Shown here one piece after another: positions 5,584 through 8,121 of a stretch of 8,121 bases of DNA. Every line of letters starts with the position of its first letter. The stretch's first letter is position 1. The position numbers and the translations under genes were made by a program. Location of the stretch: NCBI GenBank assembly GCA_016874945.1, contig VGSO01000117.1, forward strand, positions 1 to 8,121. The letters run 5' to 3'. The notes under the pieces are model-generated. The model did no database searches, was not told the origin of the DNA, and saw only the letters and a list, made by a program, of their open reading frames with translations. Origin of the DNA: Deltaproteobacteria bacterium (GTDB lineage Bacteria > Desulfobacterota > Desulfobaccia > Desulfobaccales > 0-14-0-80-60-11).

Positions 5584-5637
5584 AAGGGGAAAAGGGGAAA
5601 AAATGAAGTACGCCTTGCCCTTCCTTTACCCCTTTTT
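5584..5637 (+). terminator. Octamer-repeat hairpin, possible terminator of the radical SAM gene
   Basis: Directly after the stop codon, AAAAGGGGAAAA (5590-5601) pairs with TTTACCCCTTTT (5625-5636) across a 23-base loop with one A-A mismatch. The left arm again consists of AAAAGGGG units. The right arm ends in five T's (5633-5637), which would suit an intrinsic terminator, though the stem is long-looped and A/T-rich. It shares its repeat units with the hairpin after rsmE. Confidence 0.45.
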
Positions 5638-5678
5638 CTAGTGGCAAAAACCGGGGAAAAAGTCTAAATACTCCGGAT

Positions 5679-6473
5679 ATGTCATCTTCTGGCAACCATA
5701 TGGGCGACAAACCCCAAGGCCATGTTGCCCCGGCAGCCCCCTCCGAGACTGCCGCCAAAAGCGGCTGGCCCCTTTGGGGCCTCCTGGCCGCCATCTTCTT
5801 AATCATCATGGGGGGGCTGATCTGGGGCTACCGCACCGTTCTGTGGGAAAAAATTTGCCTTTACTTTGAAGTTTGCAGCGACCGGGAAAACATCCGCGCC
5901 CTGCTGGAAGCCGCCGGTCCCCTGGCGCCCCTGCTGTTCATCCTTATCCAATCCCTACAGGTGGTTTTTGCCCCCATTCCCGGCGAAGCCACCGGCTTTT
6001 TGGGGGGCTTCCTCTTCGGCGCGCCCTTAGGGATGCTCTACTCCACCATCGGCCTCACCCTGGGCTCCATCCTGGCCTTTCTCCTGGGGCGCTGGCTGGA
6101 GAAGAAATTTGTGGAGCGCTGGGTGAGCCGGGAAACCCTGGAGAAATTCGACTTCCTCATGGAACACCAGGGCGCGCTTATTGCCTTTTTCCTCTTCGTG
6201 TTGCCCGGCTTCCCCAAGGACTACCTTTGCTTCATCCTGGGCCTCAGCCCCATGTCTTTCAGGCTGTTTTTGGTCATGGTCACCGTGGGCCGCCTTCCCG
6301 GCACTTTGATGCTCTCCCTCCAGGGGGCCAAGGTCTACGAGGGCGAGTGGCTGTTCACCGCCTTACTTTTGGCCTTGTGCCTCCTCCTGGCAGGTATTAT
6401 GTATTATTACCGCGAGACTCTCTACCAGTGGATCCGCCGCTGGGAGCACAAAAATAACCAGAAGAAAGGTTAG
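5679..6473 (+). CDS. TVP38/TMEM64-family (DedA-related) membrane protein
   Basis: The product is a 264-residue inner-membrane protein. A polar N-terminal tail (1-28) precedes a first membrane helix at about 31-51. Residues 66-80 are soluble, then hydrophobic segments follow at about 82-99, 104-137, 165-190, 194-215 and 224-245, and the tail is basic (RRWEHKNNQKKG). The family signature is clear: VVFAPIPGEATGFLGGFLFG (95-114) followed by GSILAFLLGRW, and PGFPKDYLCFILGL (176-189). These re-entrant-loop motifs are shared with DedA and TMEM41/VMP1 proteins, several of which move or scramble lipids; the substrate of this one is unknown. The start at 5679 has no strong Shine-Dalgarno; ATG 5700 would also leave all membrane segments intact. 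Its stop lies five bases before the O-methyltransferase start, which suggests co-transcription. Confidence 0.88.
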   Translation: MSSSGNHMGDKPQGHVAPAAPSETAAKSGWPLWGLLAAIFLIIMGGLIWGYRTVLWEKICLYFEVCSDRENIRALLEAAGPLAPLLFILIQSLQVVFAPIPGEATGFLGGFLFGAPLGMLYSTIGLTLGSILAFLLGRWLEKKFVERWVSRETLEKFDFLMEHQGALIAFFLFVLPGFPKDYLCFILGLSPMSFRLFLVMVTVGRLPGTLMLSLQGAKVYEGEWLFTALLLALCLLLAGIMYYYRETLYQWIRRWEHKNNQKKG

Positions 6474-6478
6474 GACCC

Positions 6479-7489
6479 ATGGCTAACGCTGCCGAACCCG
6501 AATTCATGCAAATCATGTCCATGGCCCGGGGGTTTCAGGCCGCCAAGATGCTCATGGTGGCCGCGGACCGGGCGGTCTTCGACTTCCTGGAAGAGCCCCA
6601 AAGCGCGGTGGAGGCGGCCTCCCACCTCAAGGCCGAACCCCGGGCCGTGGGCATCTTCCTTGATGGACTCGCAGCCTTAGGCCTGTTGGTCAAAGGAGTG
6701 GATTACTACCACAATAGCGATCTTACCTCCCGCTATTTGGTTCGGGGCAAAGAAGAATACCGGGGCGCCATCATCCGCCACATACACCACACCATCCGAG
6801 GCTGGATGCGGCTGGAGGAAACCCTGGTCCTGGGCCACCCCCCCGAGGTGGAGCCGGAAAAGTGGCTGGACAAGGGGGAAAAGGAGCCGGAGGAAGTGGC
6901 GGACTTTATCTGGGGGATGCACGCCCTGGCCCGGGACTTGGCCCCCCAGGTGGCCGCCAAGCTGGACCTGAAAGGCGTCAAGCGCCTCCTGGACCTGGGG
7001 GGCGGCCCGGCCACCTACGCCATTTACTTCGCCAAGGCTAATCCCGGAATCACCGCCACCGTCTTCGACCTGCCGGAACCCAGCAAGATCGCCCGGGACA
7101 ACATCGCCCGCTACGGCCTGTCGGACCGCATCGACATCCTGGCGGGGAATTTTCTTAAGGATGACATCGGCTCCGGCTACGACTTTATCTGGATTTCCCA
7201 TATCCTCCACAGCCACGACGAGGAGCAGTGCCATCTGATTATTAACAAGGCCATCCGGGCCTTGAACCCCGGCGGGACCCTGGCTATCCAGGACTTCTTC
7301 CTCAACGATGACGGCGTCAGCCCCGTGGGCGCAGCCATGTTCTCCGTGCACATGCTGGCCGTGACCCCCCGGGGCCGGTCCTACCTGCACTCGGAAGTGG
7401 CCGACTGGCTCCTGGCCGCGGGGCTCTCCGACATCCAGCACATCGAGACCACCCCGGACGCCAGCGTGGTGCTGGCGAAGAAGGGGTAA
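6479..7489 (+). CDS. SAM-dependent O-methyltransferase (plant-type / acetylserotonin methyltransferase family)
   Basis: The product has 336 residues in two domains. Residues 15-90 form the winged-helix dimerization domain (FQAAKMLMVAADRAVFDFLE, then a cluster ending SDLTSRYLVRG). The Rossmann catalytic domain follows, with motif I RLLDLGGGPATYAIYFAK (169-186), the acidic VFDLPE (195-200), a binding aspartate region GNFLKDDI (223-230), and ISHILHSHDEEQC (239-251), where H244 matches the catalytic-base histidine of O-methyltransferases (plant enzymes read LHDW). PGGTLAIQDFFLNDD (264-278) is motif IV/V-like. Relatives methylate hydroxyls of small aromatic, carotenoid, bacteriochlorophyll or quinone-like molecules; the substrate here cannot be inferred. 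AGGA four bases before the ATG is a usable ribosome binding site. It probably shares a transcript with the TVP38-type gene. Confidence 0.88.
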   Translation: MANAAEPEFMQIMSMARGFQAAKMLMVAADRAVFDFLEEPQSAVEAASHLKAEPRAVGIFLDGLAALGLLVKGVDYYHNSDLTSRYLVRGKEEYRGAIIRHIHHTIRGWMRLEETLVLGHPPEVEPEKWLDKGEKEPEEVADFIWGMHALARDLAPQVAAKLDLKGVKRLLDLGGGPATYAIYFAKANPGITATVFDLPEPSKIARDNIARYGLSDRIDILAGNFLKDDIGSGYDFIWISHILHSHDEEQCHLIINKAIRALNPGGTLAIQDFFLNDDGVSPVGAAMFSVHMLAVTPRGRSYLHSEVADWLLAAGLSDIQHIETTPDASVVLAKKG

Positions 7490-7555
7490 AGATGATGTAG
7501 GGGAGGGGTATAGATGCTTATGGTTTTCCGGCCTTAAAAAGCTTCGAAGGGAGGG
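7490..7555. other. Convergent intergenic stretch
   Basis: The O-methyltransferase and the nuclease-like gene end toward each other here. The only structure seen is the eight-base palindrome CTTCGAAG at 7542-7549 within CCTT...AAGG. No convincing bidirectional terminator is visible. Base composition turns from GC-rich to AT-rich across this stretch. Confidence 0.4.
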
Positions 7556-8065
7556 TTATTCGTCCCAAATAAAGTCAATTGGAGACATTGGGATTTTCTG
7601 AACTCTCCAATTAGCCTTTCTTTTAAGTAAATTGTAAGCTATACGAACCCTAAAGGCTTCTTCCAGGGTGGGGGCGTTTCGACCTGCCCTCCAAAACGTA
7701 TCTTTGGGTGTTGGATTATAACGATTTTGAAGGAAGCCATTAGGAAGGGCAGAAATGAAGATATCTTGCAGTAAATTTTCTTCGATTTCTGTTTTATAAT
7801 TGTATTTCACAAAAATTGTTGTGGTTAATAAATTTCCTAATTCGGTCTCGATAACAGAAGGAAGCTTGCCAAATTCTTCTACTTCCTTCCCGCTTCTTAT
7901 GTGTCTAATTATCATTGAGGTTTGAGCTGTTTGGATCGTAACGCTTGATTGTCCCTCAATCTTTTCAGCTTTTGAATCTACAAAAAGTGCTTGTCTTATT
8001 GCATATTGTTTATTACCTAAATTGAGCGATCCTGTTTGGACAGTTAAGACATCAATACTTTTCAT
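7556..8065 (-). CDS. SfiI-like type II restriction endonuclease, N-terminally truncated
   Basis: The product has 169 residues; SfiI, which cuts GGCCNNNNNGGCC as a tetramer, has about 269. From memory of SfiI, the matches run colinearly: ALFVDSKAEK (26-35) with VLLVDAKAS, TTTIFVKYNY (81-90) with TTSIFVHFYY, SALPNGFLQNRYNP (105-118) with SLPHARLKQRYNP, then AGRNAP and R-V-R-I-x-Y-x-x-LK, and NWRVQKI (152-158) with PWRLQEL. D30 and K32 (VDSK) plus D5 (SID) fit the PD-(D/E)xK catalytic set. About 70 residues before the first catalytic aspartate are absent: the in-frame stop at 8101-8099 leaves 11 codons upstream and none is ATG, GTG or TTG. The tail is also shorter (ends PMSPIDFIWDE). The gene is AT-rich, unlike the GC-rich genes to its left, which suggests transfer. 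No methyltransferase is visible in the window. It may be a remnant, or a short family member. Confidence 0.75.
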   Translation of the reverse strand: MKSIDVLTVQTGSLNLGNKQYAIRQALFVDSKAEKIEGQSSVTIQTAQTSMIIRHIRSGKEVEEFGKLPSVIETELGNLLTTTIFVKYNYKTEIEENLLQDIFISALPNGFLQNRYNPTPKDTFWRAGRNAPTLEEAFRVRIAYNLLKRKANWRVQKIPMSPIDFIWDE

Positions 8066-8096
8066 GTATCCACAAGACCATAGTTTAGGGGAAAGC

Positions 8097-8118
8097 CCTC
8101 AAAAATGCCCTTTTGAGG
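8097..8118. other. Hairpin just upstream of the nuclease-like gene
   Basis: CCTCAAAA at 8097-8104 pairs perfectly with TTTTGAGG at 8111-8118 across six bases. It lies about 30 bases upstream of the nuclease ATG on the minus strand and covers the in-frame stop. It could be the terminator of a gene beyond the window or the edge of an inserted element; the sequence ends three bases later. Confidence 0.45.
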
Positions 8119-8121
8119 TTA

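Noticed and set aside
8064..8121. Rightward open frame from an ATG overlapping the nuclease ATG (MYPQDHSLGESPQKCPFEV)
   Set aside because: The frame exists only because CATG is palindromic; it has no ribosome binding site, no recognisable sequence, and only 19 codons are visible before the edge.

Overview
The window reads as chromosomal DNA from a GC-rich bacterium. The coding style (gcc, ggc, ctg, cgg codons) and the degenerate short tandem repeats filling the intergenic gaps resemble sulfate-reducing or syntrophic Desulfobacterota (former Deltaproteobacteria). That placement is an impression, because no marker gene here settles taxonomy. Most of the window holds ordinary chromosomal genes on the + strand; only the two ends carry minus-strand genes.

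Layout. At 1-12 the first four codons of a leftward gene run off the edge, preceded by a good ribosome binding site. A 266-base divergent region separates it from dinB (279-1355, DNA polymerase IV). Both sides of that region carry seven-base tandem repeats that lead up to the two start codons. Next is a small XRE-type helix-turn-helix regulator (1444-1871), broken by a two-base CT duplication inside its recognition-helix region. It is followed by a PurD-like ATP-grasp ligase (2111-3613), rsmE for 16S rRNA m3U1498 methylation (3757-4527), a YhcC/TIGR01212-type radical SAM protein (4666-5583), and a close pair made of a TVP38/TMEM64-type membrane protein (5679-6473) and a SAM-dependent O-methyltransferase (6479-7489). 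The right end is AT-rich and carries a minus-strand gene (7556-8065) that matches the C-terminal two thirds of the type II restriction enzyme SfiI, including the D...D-x-K catalytic set, but lacks the first part of that protein.

The genes do not form one pathway. Only the TVP38 and O-methyltransferase genes look like a tight transcription unit (5 bases between stop and start). The others are separated by 95-240 bases holding repeats and hairpins.

Most worth a second look are: the 5'-truncated, AT-rich SfiI-like nuclease, with two intact GGCCNNNNNGGCC sites elsewhere in the window; the PurD-like enzyme with diverged N- and C-terminal domains; a DNA polymerase IV with no C-terminal clamp-binding peptide; the frameshifted regulator; and intergenic repeats whose period differs by location (7, 9 and 8 bases). 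I see no complete new defence or mobile system. The nuclease end is the likeliest edge of an accessory island, and its outer part lies beyond the window.
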